NCBI GenBank assembly: GCA_021442155.1 | Contig: CM038214.1 | Coordinates: 24,639,808-24,703,807 of the forward strand | Reading direction: 5' to 3' | Length of the DNA: 64,000 nucleotides | Origin: Cymbidium sinense | Taxonomy: Eukaryota > Streptophyta > Magnoliopsida > Asparagales > Orchidaceae | Part shown: piece after piece, positions 1 to 13,402 of the stretch | How the letters are laid out: each line of letters begins with the position of its first letter | Position numbering within the stretch: the stretch's first letter is position 1 | Translations under genes and position numbers: made by a program | Notes under the pieces: model-generated | The model's input: the letters and a program-made list of their open reading frames with translations, nothing else | Databases searched by the model: none | Told to the model about the DNA's origin: nothing

Positions 1-3000
1 TATTTTATTTTATTTTAGTTTGGTTTTATTTTATTTAATGTTTAGGTTTTTAGCATTTATGTTTTATGGTTTACTATTTGGGTTTAGGATTTGTGGGTTT
101 AGGGTTTTAGGATTTAGTTTTTGGGTTAGTTTTTGTGGTTTAGGCTTGAGGTTTTATAGCTTGGTTTAGGGTTTAGTGTATAGGTGATTTAGTGGTTTTT
201 AAATTATGTTTATTTTACATTAAGTAAACCTCTAGGTTTAAGTTTTTTTAGTTTACTTTTAAGGTTTAGGGTTAGCTTAGGGTTTGGTTTTTTTTCAAAA
301 AAATAAGTAAACTAGTCGGTTTAGGGTTATTTAGTTTATTTTATATTTATTTTAGTTTATTTAATTTTAAATTTGTATTTATGTTTATTTTTTATTTTAT
401 TTAGTATAATTTATTAATTTGTGTCTATTTATTTTAATTTAGGGTTTTATTTTAGTTTATTTTAGGTTTAGGTTTATTTTCTAGTTGAGATTTATTTTAT
501 TTTATTTTTTTAGGTTTAGATTTTATTTTTTTTTTAGTTTAGATTAGGATTTTATTTTATTTTTTATGTTTATATTTTAGGTTTTTATTTTAGGATTATT
601 TTTAGATTTTATCTTTTAGTTTAGGATTAAGTTTATTTTTGGCTTATTTTATTTTATTTAGTTTAGGTTTAGGATTAGTTTGGTTTATTTTAGGTTTAGG
701 CTTTAGTTTTATTTATTTTAGTTTAGTTTATTTTAGTTTAGGTTTAGGTTTATTTTATTTTTCTTATTTAATTTTTATTTTTAGTTTAGGTTTCTTTTTC
801 TTTATGGTTTATGTTTTATTTTTATTTTTTTAGGTTTCTTAGGTTTTAGTTTTTTTATTTTAGTTTATTTTTTTTTAGGTATATTTTATTTTTATTTTAC
901 ATTTAGTTTTATTTTTTAGGTTTTATTCCAGGTTTATTTTGTTTTTAGTTTAGGTTATTAATTATTTTATTTTTATTTATATTTTTTTAGGTTTACATTT
1001 AGGTTTTATTTTATTTTATTTTATATATTTAGGTTTAGGTTTTATTTATTTATTTTATATTTAGGTTTTATTTAATTTAGGTTTAGCTTTATGGTCTTAG
1101 GGTTTTTTAGGTTTAGGGTTTAGTGGTTTTATGGTTTTAGGGTTTAGGCATGTTTTTTAGTTTTGTGGGCTTACTAAGTGTTATCAGGGTTTAGGTTCAG
1201 GGTATAGATTTTGATTTAAGGTTCAAGTTTTAGTTTAAATTTATTTTAAATTAAGTAAATGTAGTTTAAGTTTTCTTTATTTTAAGGTTTAAGGTTTAGG
1301 TTTTTAGGTTTAGGTTTATTTTCTTTAAAATTAAGCAAACCCAGAGGTTTAGTTATTTAATTTATTTTGTTTATTTTTTATTTATTTTAGTTTCTTTTAT
1401 TATTAAGTTTTATTTATGTTTATTTTTATTTTTAATTAGTTTAATTTATTTATTATATTTTATTTATTTTTATTTTAAGATTATTTTAATTTATTTTTTT
1501 TAAGTTTAGGTTTAGGTTTAGTTTATTTTTTATGAGATTTATTTTATTTTATTATTTAGGTTTAGATTTTATCTTTATTTTAGTTTATGTTTAGGTTTTT
1601 ATTTTATTTTTTTTATCTTTATAGTTTAGGTTTTATTTTAGGTTTATTTTTTTATTTTATTTTTTAGTTTAGGATTAGGTTTATTTTTAGTTTATTTTAA
1701 TTTATTTAGAATATGTTTAGTTTAGTAGTTTTAGGTTTTAGTTTTTATTTATTTTAGTTTATTTTAGTTTAGGTTTTGGTTTATTTTATTTTGTTTATTT
1801 TATTTTATTTTAGGTTTAGGGTTTTTATTTATTTTTTTTATTTTTTAGGTTTTAGTTTTTTATTTAGTTTTATTATTTTAGGTTTATTTTATTTGTATTT
1901 TACATTTAGTTCATATTTTTTTTTTATCCAAGGTTTATTTTATTTTAGTTTAGTTTAGTTAAACATTTTATTCAGTTTATTTATTTTATTTTAGGTAGGT
2001 TTTTAGTTTATGTTTTTTATTTTATTTTATTTTATATTTTATAGGATTAGGTTTTATTTTATTTATTTTTAGGTTTTATTTTAGTATTTAGGGTTTAGGT
2101 TTTGGTAGTTTGTGGTTTAGTTTTAAGGTCATGGTTGTGGCTAGTTATGGTTTTAGTTTGTGGTTAGGTTAGTGGATAACTTTAGTGGTTAGGTGTGGTT
2201 GTTGTAGGGTGTGGTAGTGATGAGGATTAAAGTTAGTTATAGGTTTAGGGTTTGTTTAGATTTAGGGTTTGGGGTTATTTTTTTAAATTAAGTAAACGAT
2301 AGGTTTAGTTTAATTAGTTTATTATTTATTGACTTTAGTTTATTTTATTTATTTATTTTGGTTTATCTTTTATTTTATTTATTTTATTGATTTTAGCTTT
2401 ATTTATTTTAGTATTTTAGGTTGGTTTATGTTTATGTTTATTTTTTAGTTTAGTTTTATTTTTTTTATTTTATTTGGTTTATTTTTTTTATTTTATAGTT
2501 TAGGTTTAGGTTTCTTTTACTTTTTAGGTTTAGTTTATTTTTATTTTAGGTTTTTTATTTTTAGTTTAGGTTTAGGTTTATTTTAGTTTATATTATTTAT
2601 TTACTTTAGAGTTTAGGTTTATTTATTTTTAGTAAGTTTAGGTTTTATTTATTTTAGGTTTAGATTTATTTTATTTTGTTTTATTTTAGTTTAGTTTTTT
2701 TTTTAGTTTAGTTTTGTTTTATCTTTATTTATTTTAGGTTTATGTTTATTTAGGTTTATTTAGTTTATTTTATTTTATTTTAAGTTTATTTATTTTTTTA
2801 TTTTATTTTTGTTTATTTAAGTTTTATTTTAGGTTTATTTTATTTATTTTAGTTTTAGGTTTTCTTTATTTTATTTTAGTTTTGTTTTATTTTTTAGTTT
2901 ATTTTAGTTTAGGTTTCCTTTAGTTTTAATAGGTTTTATTAATTATATTTTTTTAATTAACTATTTTAGGTTTTTTTATTTTAAAATTTTAGGTTTTATT

Positions 3001-6000
3001 TAGTTTATGTTTAGTTTTTTAGGTTTGGGGGTTTATGGTTTAGGGTTTGAATTTAGGGTTTGTGGATTTAGGCTTTAGATTTATGGTTTGGGGTTTAGGG
3101 TTTATGATTTTAAGGTTTTGTGTTGTGGTTTGGTTGTGGCCTGGTTTATAGAGATTTTGGGTTTTATTTAGTGGGGTAGGTTTAGGATTTAGGTTGTAGG
3201 TTTAGGGTTTAGGTTAGTTTATTTGTTTAGGGTTTTATTTTTATTTTATTATATTTTAAATTTTATCATTTATTTATTTTATTTTATTTTATTTTTATGT
3301 TTAGTTTAAGTTTATTTGTTATTTTTAGTTTTAGGTTTTATTTTAGGTTTATTTTATGGTTTAGGTTTAGTTTATTTTAGTTTATTTATTTTATTTATTT
3401 AGTTAGTAGTTTTTTATTTTTAGTTTTAGGTTTTGTTTAATTTAGTTTTAGGTTTATTTATTTTATTTTATTTTTAGGTTTAGGTTTTGATTTAGTTTGG
3501 TAGTTTATTGTTTAATTTAGGTTTAGATTTATTTTAATTTATTATATTTATTTAAGCACTTTAAGTTTGGTTTAGGTTTTATTTATTTTAGTTTAAATTA
3601 TTTTAGTTTAGGATTAGGTTTATTTTATTTTAGGTTTATGTTTTTTAGTTTTTACATTTTATTTATTTTTAGGTTTTTTTTTTATTTAGTTTTTTTATTT
3701 ATTTTATTTTTAGGTTTATTTTATTTTTATTTTAGGTTTATTTTATTTTATTTTATTTTTTTAGTTTTATTTAGTTTGGATTTTATTTATTTTATTTAGT
3801 TTATTCTTTTACTTTTCATTTTAGGTTTAGGTTTAAATTTAGGTTTAGGTTAAATTAGTAGTTTAGGTTTATGTTTAATTTTATTTCATTTAGATTTTAT
3901 TAATTTTATTTTTAGGCTTTATTTTGTTTTAAGCTTTAGGTTTTAGCTTCGTGGTTATGGTCCTTTTAGGGTAGTCATGGTAGGGTCTGGGGTTTAGGAT
4001 TTATGTTTTATGGCTTTGGGTTTAGGGTTTAGTTTAGAGTTTATGGTTTTAGGTTTAGTGGCCTGTGGTCAGGGTTTAGGGTGGTTTTGTGGCCTAGTTG
4101 GCTAAGTTTAGGTTTAGGTTTTGTGGTTACTGGGTTTAGGGTTTAGGTCCATTTATTTATTTATTTTATTTATTTTAATTTAGATTTTATTTTAGTTTAT
4201 TTTAGGTTTAGTTTAAGTTTAGGTTTATTTTTAGTTGAGATTTATTTTATTTTATTTTTAGGTTTAGATATTTTTTATTTTAGGTTTAGGTTTAAGTTTT
4301 TATTTTTTTGTTTAGATTTTAGGTTTTATTTTAGGATTATTTTATATTTTATTTTTTTTTTAGGATGTTTTTTTTGGTTTATTTTATTTTATTTAGTTTA
4401 GGTTTTGTTTAGTTTAGATATATAGGTTTATGCTTTGGTTTTATATATTTAGTTTATTTTTTTAGGTAGTGATTTTATTTTGTTTATTTTATTTTATTTT
4501 ATGTTTAGGTTTTTTTTCTTTAGGGTTTAGGTTTTATTTTATTTATTTTAGGTTTCTTAGGTTTTGGTTTTATTGAGTTTTATTTAGTTTTAGTTATATT
4601 TTATTTTATTTTACATTTAGTTTTTATTTTATAGGTTTTATTCTTAAGTTTATTTTGTTTTATATTTAGTTTAGATTATTAATTATTTTATTTTATTTAT
4701 TTGATTTTATTTTCAGGTTTAGGTTTTAGTTTAGGTTCTTTTTATTTTATCTTTTATTTTATTTAGTTCAAATTTTTTATTAATTTTATATTTTTTATTT
4801 TAGTTTAAGTTTTAGGCTCATTTTATTTTTATTTAGGGTTTAGGGTTTAGTGTTTAGGGTTTTGATTTTAGCACCATTTTAGGGTTTAGGCTTAGTGGAT
4901 TTTAGTTTAGGGTTTAGTGTAGGTTTAGGGTTTAGCATATAGATTTTCGATTTAAGGTCCTCATTTTAGTTTAGGTCTATTTTTAAATTAATTAAACCTA
5001 TAGGTTTAAGTTTTTCTTATTTTACTTTTAAGGTTTAGGGTTTACGGTTAGCTTAGGGTTTAGATATTTTTTTAAAATTAAGTAAATCGATAAGTTTAAG
5101 GTTATTTAGTTTATTTAGTCTATTTTTTATTATTTTAGTTTATTTTATTTTCAATTCTTATTTGTATTTATTTTTTTATTTTAATTTGTTTAATTTATTT
5201 ATTATAGGTATATTTATTTTAGTTTAGGAGTTTTATTTTAGTTTATTTTTTTTAATTTTAGGTTTAGGTTTAGGTTTATTTTTTAGTTGAGATTTATTTT
5301 TATTTTATTTTTTAAGTTTTGATTTTATTTTTTATTTTAGGTTTATGTTTAGGTTTTATTTTATTTTTTTTATGTTTAGAGTTTAGATTTTATTTTAGGT
5401 TTATTTTAAATTTTATTTTTTTTTTTAGGATTAGGTTTATTTTAGTTTATTTTATTTTATTTTGTTTAGGTTTAGGTTTAGTTTTGTTTATTTTAGGTTT
5501 AGTTTTTTTATTTGTTTTAGTTTAGTTTATTTTAGTTTAGGTTTAATTTTATTTTATTTTTTATTTTATTGTTATTTTAGGTTTGTTTTTTCTTTAGGTT
5601 TAGGTTTTATTTTTATTTATTTTAGATTTTTAGGTTTTAGGTTTTATTTAGTTTTATTTTTTTAGGTTTATTTTATTTTTATTTTACATTTAGTTTTATT
5701 TTCTTTAGCTTTTATTCTAAGGTTTATTTTATTTTTAGTTTAGTTTAGGTTATTAATTATTTTATTTAGTTTATCTATATTTTTAGGTTTATTTAGGTTT
5801 AGTTTAGGTTTTATTTTATTTTATTTTTTATATTTATTTGTGGATTTGGGTTTAGGGTTTAGGTTGGGTTTGGTTAGGGCAGTAGTTTTTTAGGGTTAGT
5901 ACAGTTTAAGGATAACGGTTTAGGTTTTAGAGTGGTTTAAGGTTTAGGTTTAAGGTTTGATAGGTTTAGGTTTAGTGGGGTTTAGGATTTAGGTTTAAGG

Positions 6001-7566
6001 TTTAGTGTAGGGTTTTGGATTCTTTTAAATTAAGTAACCGATCAGTTTATTTAGTTTATTTTTTTATTTATTTTAGTTTATTTTATTTATTATTATTATT
6101 TTGGTTTATCTTTATTTTATTTAGTTTAGCTTATTTATTTTAGGTTTATTTATTTTAGTATATTTTTAGGTTTATTTATGTTTATGTTTATTTTTTTTAG
6201 TTTAGTTTTATTTTATTTTATTTTAGATAAGGCTTTATTTTTATTTTTTAGGTTTAGGTTTGTTTTATTTTTTTTAAGTTTAGGTTTAAAGTTTTATTTT
6301 AGGTTTTTATTTTTAGTTTAGGTTTATTTTAGTTTAGTTTATTTTATTTAGTTTAGAGTTTGGTTTAGTTTATTTATGTTTAGGTTTTCTTTATTTTAGT
6401 TTAGTTTAGGTTTATTTTATCTTTAATTTAGGTTTAGTTTTTATAGTTTTTGTTTCATTTTTTTTATTTTAGGTTTTATTTAGTATTTATTTTATTTTAT
6501 TTTAGGTTTATTTTATTTTATTTTACGTTTGTGTTTTTATTTAGGTTTTATTTTAGGTTTATTTTATTTTTTTTTTTAGTTTAGCTTAGCTTTTCTTTAT
6601 TTTATTTTATTTTGTTATAATTTTATTATATTTTATTTTAGGTTTAGTTTAAGTTTAGGTTTATTTAGCTTTTTTTAGTTTAGGTTTTTTATTAATTAAT
6701 TTTTAATTAATTTATTTAGTTTTTATTTTTTTTTAAAATTTAGGTTTATTTAGTTTAGTTTTTTTTGGGGTTTTGATTTAGGGTTTGAGTTTAGGATTTA
6801 GTATTTGGGTTTGTGGTTTAGGTTTAGGGTTTGTGGGTTTATGATTTTAGTTATAGTTTTTATGTTTTGGGTTTAGGGTTCAGGTTTAGAGTTTTTTTTA
6901 TTGTTTAAGGGTTTTATTTTGGGTTTAGGATTTTAAGATTTAGGATTTATGGTTTAGGGTTATTTAGGGTAGGTTATTTTATTTATTTATTATTTATTAT
7001 TATTATTTTAATTAAACCCATTTTAGGTTTATTTAGTTTATTTTTTTATTTTTTTTAATTTATTTTATTTTTTAATTTATTTGTATTATTTTATTTATAT
7101 TTTAGTTTAGGTTTTGATTTAGTTTTATTTAGGTTATTTATATGTTTATTTTTAAATTTAGTTTTAGTTTTTCATTTTATTTAGGTTTGTTTTTTATTAT
7201 TTTAATGCTTTAGTTTGATTTTATTTAAGTTTTTTTATTTTTTTTTTAGTTTAGTTTAGGTTTTATTTATTTTATTTTAGATTAGTTTTATTTTATTTTA
7301 GTTTCTTTTTTAGGTTTATGTTTAGGTTTAGGTATAGGTTTAGGTTTTAGTTTATGTTATTTTATTTTATTATTTTTGTTTAAATTTTTTTTATTTATTT
7401 TATTTTTAGGTTATATTTAGTTTAGATTTCAGTTTATTTTAGGTAGGGTTTAGGCCTAGGGTTTAGGGTTTAGGGTTTGAGTTGGGTAGGGTTTGTGGGC
7501 TTTTTGGTAGTTTAGGGTTTAGGGTAAGGTTTATGTTTGGTTTAGGGTTTCTATTTGGGTTTTATG

Positions 7567-7596
7567 TTTTAATCCATATTAAACATTTCTTCTTTA
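7567..7596 (-). pseudogene. GR-RBP 3'-UTR tail fossil (left arm)
   Basis: About 30 bp on the minus strand match the last bases of the GR-RBP retrocopies found elsewhere in the window: an AAGAAGAAATGTTTAAT-like core next to an A-rich end. Only the extreme 3' end survives, and the rest of the insert is replaced by T-rich satellite. Its direction relative to the telomere repeat (sense, A tail, then CCCTAAA on the minus strand) is the same as for the larger copies on the plus strand of the right arm. The match is short, so the call rests on the shared core and on the similar, longer fossil at 12.4 kb. Confidence 0.6.
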
Positions 7597-10500
7597 TTTA
7601 TTTAGTTTATTTTATTGTAATTTATTTAATTTTTATTTATGTTTAGTTTTATTTTATTTAATTTAGTTTATCCATTTTATTTATTTATTTTAGTTTTGGT
7701 TTTATTTTAGTTTATCTTTTAGTTTAGGGTTTGGTTTATATTTTTTTAGTTGAGTTTTATTTTATTTTCTTTAGGTTTTTATTTTTATTTTTAGGTTTAG
7801 TTTACATTTTTATTTTATTTTTAGGTTTAGTATTTATTTTAGGTTTAGGTTTAGGTTTATTTTATTCTTAGGTTTAGGTTTTAGTTTTATTCGGTTTATT
7901 TTAGGTTTTATTTTTAGTTTAGGTTTAGGTTAATTTTAATTTATTATATTTTATTTTTAGTTTAGGTTTAGTTTATTTTAAATTTAGGTTTAGGTTTTAT
8001 TTTATTTTAGTTTAATTTTTTTTTTAGGTTTAGTTTATTTTATTTTAATTTTAGGTTTAGGTTTTTTTTAGTTTGGTTTAGGTTTTATTTTATTTATTTT
8101 AGGTTTTTTTTAGGTTTTATTTTATTTTATTTTATTTTAGGTTAGTTTATTTTTTTTTAAGTTTATTTTTTTATTTAGGTTTTTATTTTTTTTAGTTTGG
8201 GTTTTAATTTATTTTATTTTAGTTTAGTTTTATTTTATTTTTCTCTAAGTTTAGGTTTAGGTTCAGGTTTTGTTTTAGTAAGTTTTATTTTATTTTTTTT
8301 TTGGTTTATATTTTTTATTAATTTTAAGCTTATTTTATTTTAGTTTAGGTTTTAGCTTTCCGGTTAGGGTAGTGGTTTGGTTTATGGTTAGTTCATGGTT
8401 TAGGGTCTGGGGTTTAGGATTTAAGTTTTATGGTTTTTTTTGGTTTTTATTTTAGGCTTTGTTTAGTAGTTTTTAGGGTTTTAGGTTTATTTTAGGTTTG
8501 TTTTATTTTATGGTTTATTTTTTATGGTTTAAGTTTTGGTTTAGTTTTAGGTTTAGTTTAGGTTTAGGTCTATTTATTAATTTGGTTTTATTTTAGTTTT
8601 AGGTTTAAGTTTATTTTTCCACTGAGATTTATTTTATTTATTTTTTTTGGTTTAGATTTTATTAGATTATTTTCAAATTTTATTTTTTTGTTTAAGATTA
8701 AGTTTATTTTGGTTTATTTTATTTTATATTAGTTTAGGTTTAGGTTTAGGTTTGGTTTATTGTAGGTTTTGTCTTGTCTTTATTTATTTTGTTTAGTTCT
8801 TAGTTTAATAGCTTTAGGTTTATTTTATTTTTTATTTAGGTTAGTGTTTTTTTCTTTAGGGTTTGTGGTTTATTTTTGATTTATTTTTAGTTTTAGTTTT
8901 CATTTTATTTAGCATTTTATTTTTTGTGTATATTTTATTTTTATTTTACATTTAGATTTTATTTTCAGTTTTTATTGTTAGTTTATTTTGTTTTTGTAGT
9001 TTAGGTTATTAATTATTTTATTTTAGTTTTATTTGATTTTATTTTTGTGGTTTAGTTTAGGTTTAGTTTTAGTTTTAAGTTTTATTTATTTTTTATTTTT
9101 TTTTATTTTATTTTAGGCTTAGTTTTTATTATTTATTTTATATTTGAGGTTTTATTAGTTTAGGTTTGGTTTAGGTCCAGTGTTTAGTGTTTGGGTTTTG
9201 AGTTTAATGGTTTAAGGCTCACACCTTAAGGTTTAGGGCTTAAGGTTTTTAGTTTTTAGGGTTTACGATTGTTTGTTTAGGGTTAGCTTAGGGTTTAGGC
9301 ATAGATTTTGATTTAAGGTTCAAGTTTTAGTTGTATTTATTTTAAATTAACCAAACATGTAGTTTAAGTTTTTTTTACTTTTCTGAGGTTCGGGTTTAGG
9401 TGTACTAGAGTTTCAGTTTCTTTAAAATTAAGTAAACCCAAGAGTTTAGGTTATTTAGTTTATTTTTTTTATTTTATTTTAATTTATTTTATTTTAATTC
9501 TTTTATGTTTATTTTTTATTTTTATAGCTTTAGTTTATTTTATTATAGATTTTTATTTACTCTTAAGATTTTAGTCTATTTTTTTAAAGTTTAGGTTTAG
9601 GTTTAGGTTTAAGTTTATTTTTTAGTTAATATTTATTTTATTTTATTTTTAGGTTTTGATTTTATTTTTTTATGTTTATGTTTAGGTTTTATTTTAGCTT
9701 TTATGTTTAGAGTTTAGATTTTTTTTTTAAGTTTATTTTTTTTTATTATTTAAGTTAGATTAGTTTTATTTTTAGTTTATTTTATTTTATTTAATTTAGG
9801 TTTAGGTTTAGGTTAAATTTATTTTAGGTTTAGGCTTAGGTTTTATTTATTTTATTTTAGGTTTAGGTTTATTTTATTTTATTTTATTTCTTTTATTTTT
9901 ATTTTAGGTTTAAGGTTTTCTTCTTTAGGGTTTAGGTTTTTATTTTATTTATTTTAGGTTTTTTTAGGTTTAGTTTTTATTTAGTTGTAATTTTTGATTT
10001 TTTTTGGTTTATTTTATCTTCATTTTACATTTCATTTTTATTTTCTTTGGGTTTTTTATTCTAAGGTTTATTTTATTTTTTGTAGTTTAGTTTAAGATAT
10101 TAATAATTTTATCTTAGTTTATTTGATTTTATTTTTAGGTTTAGGTTTAGGTTTTAGTTTAGGTTTTTATTTTCTTTTATTTATATATTTTATTTAGGTT
10201 TAGGTTTTCATTTTATTTTATTTTAGGTTTTATTTAGTTTATGTTTATGTTTTAGGGTGGTCCAGTGGTTTATGGTTTTAGGGTTTTATGGTTGGTTTTG
10301 GGATTTTTTAGTTTTAAGGATTAGGTTGTAGATAGGGATAGCCAGTGGTTTAGGGATTTAGGGTTTAGGGTAGTGGTAGGTTTATGATTCATGAGGGTTA
10401 GTTATAAGGTTTAGGGTTTAGGTGGATTTAGGGTTTAGTGGTTTAGTTTTTTAAAAAGTAAACTTATAGGTTTAGGTTTATTTAGTTTATTTATTTACTT

Positions 10501-12402
10501 TAGTTTATTTTATTTTGGTTTATCATTTTATTTAATTTACTTTTATTTTAGATTTATTTATTTTAGTACATTTTTAAGTTTATTTTATGTTTATGTTTAT
10601 TTTTAGTTTGGTTTATTTTATTATATTGGATGCTTTATCTTTTTTTTACTTAGTTTAGGTTTATTTATTACTTAGGTTTAGGTTTATAGTTTATATTTTA
10701 GGTTTTATTTTTATTTAGGTTTAGTTTACTTTTTTAGTTTATTTTATTTTATTTAGTTTAAAGTTTAGCGTTATTTTATTTTAGGTTTAGGTTTAGGTTT
10801 TCTTTATTTTAGTTTAGTTTTTGTTTATTTTGTGTCTTTTAGTTTTGGGTTTTGTTTTATTTTTTATTTATTTTAGGCTTTTTTAGGTTTTATTTAGTTT
10901 TATTTTATTTTATTTTAGGTTTATTTATTTTATTTTACATTTTATTTTATTTGTTTTATTTTAGGTTAATTTTATTTTATTTAGTTTAGTTTAGGTTTTC
11001 TTTAGTTTATTTTAGTTTGTTATTTATTTTATTTTATTTTATTTTAGGTTTAGTTTAAGTTTAGCTTTAGCTTTTAATTTAGGTTTTATTAATTTTTTTT
11101 AATTAATTTAACTGGTTTTAATTTTCTTAAATTTTTTTATTTAGTTTAGGTTTAGGTTTTAGGTTTTGGGGATTTACAATTTAGGGTCTGTAGTAGGGTG
11201 TGGTTAGGGTTTAGGGTTTAGGGTAGGATTTAGGGAGGGTTTAGGGTTTAGGCTTTAGGTTTGGTTTATGATTTAGGGTTGTGGTTTTGTGTTTAGTTTG
11301 GGTTCAAGTTTAGGGTTTAGTGTTTATTGTTTGGGTTTTGGGTTAGGGTTTAGGTTTAGGATTTAGGGTTTATGGTTTGTAGGTTTAGAGATTTGGTTTA
11401 GTTTTAGGGTTTAGGGTTAGGGTTTTTTTTATTATTTTATTTTTTATTATTTTTTAAATTATGTAAACTCATCAATATTTATTTATCTAGTTTATTTTTC
11501 ATTTATTTTAGTTGATTTTTATTTTTATTTTGATTTAGGGTTATTTTGATTTATATTTACTTTAGTTTATTTATTTTAGGTTTATTTATTTTAATTTAGG
11601 TTTTTTATTTTAGCTTATTTTTTGTTTAGGTTTAGGATCGTGGGTTTTTATTTAGTTTAGTTTTATTTATATTTATTTTTTAAGGTTTCAATTATTTTTT
11701 TTTATTTTTAGTTTAGGTTTTTTTTATTTTTTTAGGTTTTATTTTTTAGTTTAGGTTTATTTTTAGTTTATTTTATTTTATTTAGTTTAGGTATAGGTTT
11801 AGTTTAGTTTATTTTAGGTTTAGGTATAGGTTTTGTTTATTTTAGTTTAGGTTTAGGTTTATTTTATTTTTATTTTAAGTTTAGGTTTTTGATTGAGTTT
11901 AGGGTCTGTTTTTATTTTGGGTTTATTTAATTTTAAGTTCTTACTTAGTTTTAATTTTTTTATTTTAGGTTTAGTTTTGATTTTATTTATATTTTTTAAT
12001 TTTTTTTAAGTTTAGTTTATGTTTTTATTTATTTTATTTTAGATTAGTTTTTATTTTTATTTATTTTCTTTTTTAGGTTTATGTTTAGGTTTAGGTTTGT
12101 TTAGTTTATGTTTTATTTTATTTTTTTATTATTTTATTTTGTTTTGAATTTTATTTATTTTATTTTTAGGTTGTATTTAGTTTAGATTTTGGTTTATATC
12201 TTTTTAGGGTTTAGGGTTTAGGGTTAGTTTAGGGTTTAAGGTTTTGGGTTTGGAGCTTAGGGTTTAGGGTTTAGGCTTTTTTGGGTTTAGGGTTTAAAGT
12301 TTAGGGTTTAGGTTTAGGTTTAGGTTTGGCTCAGTTTAGGTTTATGACTTAGGTTTAAGGCCAGGGTTTGGTTTAGGTTTAGTTTAGTTTTTGGGTTTTG
12401 GG

Positions 12403-12449
12403 TTTTCTTTAAATAGAGAACAAATTTATATTCAACATTTCTTCTTTTA
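12403..12449 (-). pseudogene. GR-RBP 3'-UTR tail fossil (left arm)
   Basis: About 45 bp on the minus strand match the 3' end of the GR-RBP retrocopies: the AAGAAGAAATGTTGAAT core, then the AATTTGTTCTCTATTT end, then an AAAGAAAA tail that passes into CCCTAAA-type sequence. The TTTAAAGAAAA form of the tail is the one seen in the copy at 61.02 kb, which suggests the two belong to one duplicated lineage. The upstream part of the insert is absent and T-rich satellite follows at once. Confidence 0.8.
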
Positions 12450-13402
12450 TTTATTTAGTTTATTTTTTATTGTTTTATTTATGTTTATTTTTTATTTTAA
12501 TTTAGTTTAATTTATGTATTTTAGATTTATTTATTTTAGTTTAGGTTTTGTATTTTAGTTCATTTTTTAGTTAGGTTTTATGTTTATTTTTAGTTGAGTT
12601 TTATTTTATTTTAGGTTTAGGTATTGGTTTTATTTTATTTTTTTAGGTTTAGGTTTAGGCTTTATTTTATTTCTTAGGTTTAGGTTTTAGGTTTTATTTG
12701 CAATTTATTTTAATTTTATTTAAGTTTGTCTTAAGTTTATTTTAATTTATTATTTTATTTTAGTTTAGGTTTAGGTTTACTTTATTTTAGGTTTAGGTTT
12801 AGGTTTTATTTATTTTAGTTTACTTTTTTTTAGTTTAGGTTTAGGTTTATTTTATTTTTATTTTGGGTTTAGGTTTTTTTAGTTTAAGGTTTAGGTTTTA
12901 TTTTTTTATTTAATTTTAGGTTTTTATTTAGTTTTTATTTTATTTTATTTTAGGTTTATTTTGTTTTTATTTTAGGTTTATTATTTGTTTTATTTAGGCT
13001 TTTTATTTTTAGTTTAGTTTGAAATTTTATTTATTTTATTTTAGTTTAATTTTATTTTTATTTTTTTTTTTTAGGTTTAGGTTTTAGGTTTTAGTTTATG
13101 TTTTTATTTTATTTTGGTTTAGATTTTTTATTAATTTTATCTTTAGGCTTCATTTTGTTTAGGTTTAGGTTTATCACTTTTGTGTTGGGTTAGTTTGGTT
13201 TAGGTTCAATGTTTAGGGTTTGGGGTTTATGATTTAGGTTTTATAGTTTTTTTTTGGGTTTAGGGTTTACGGTTTAGAGTTTAGGGTTTAGGGTTTATGG
13301 TTTTTGGTTTTTGGGTTTATGGTTTAGGGTTTAGGGTTTAGGGTTTAGGGTTTATGGTTTTAGGATTTAGGTTTAAGTTTTAGGTTTAGGTTTTAGGATT
13401 TG

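Larger units (their letters stand above)
1..13402. repeat. Telomere-derived satellite, TTTAGGG orientation (left arm)
   Basis: The plus strand is built almost wholly of TTTAGGG, TTTAGG, TTTAG and TTTTA units and has very little C. G-richer telomere-like blocks, centred near 150, 1180, 2190, 3120, 4040, 4960, 5930, 6870, 7500, 8460, 9290, 10350, 11290, 12300 and 13290, alternate with T-rich blocks, giving a subunit near 0.95 kb. Many subunit joints carry a non-telomeric box, AAATTAAGTAAAC or close variants, near 220, 300, 1250, 1330, 2285, 4985, 5075, 6030, 9345, 9425, 10455 and 11457. Perfect TTTAGGG runs reach only about four units (13,323-13,350), so this is a decayed interstitial array and not a working chromosome end. 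Open frames of 60-70 codons rich in F, L, Y, G and S here are by-products of the repeat. No gene is visible. Confidence 0.93.

Noticed and set aside
639..5665. Open frames of 60-70 codons rich in F, L, Y, G and S in the T-rich arm
   Set aside because: They follow from the repeat composition (TTTAGG and TTTTA units with few stops in some frames) and match no protein family.
1..13402. A true chromosome end (active telomere)
   Set aside because: Perfect TTTAGGG runs are only four to five units long, degeneracy is heavy, and the array continues past an orientation switch into tens of kilobases of inverted array and transposons.
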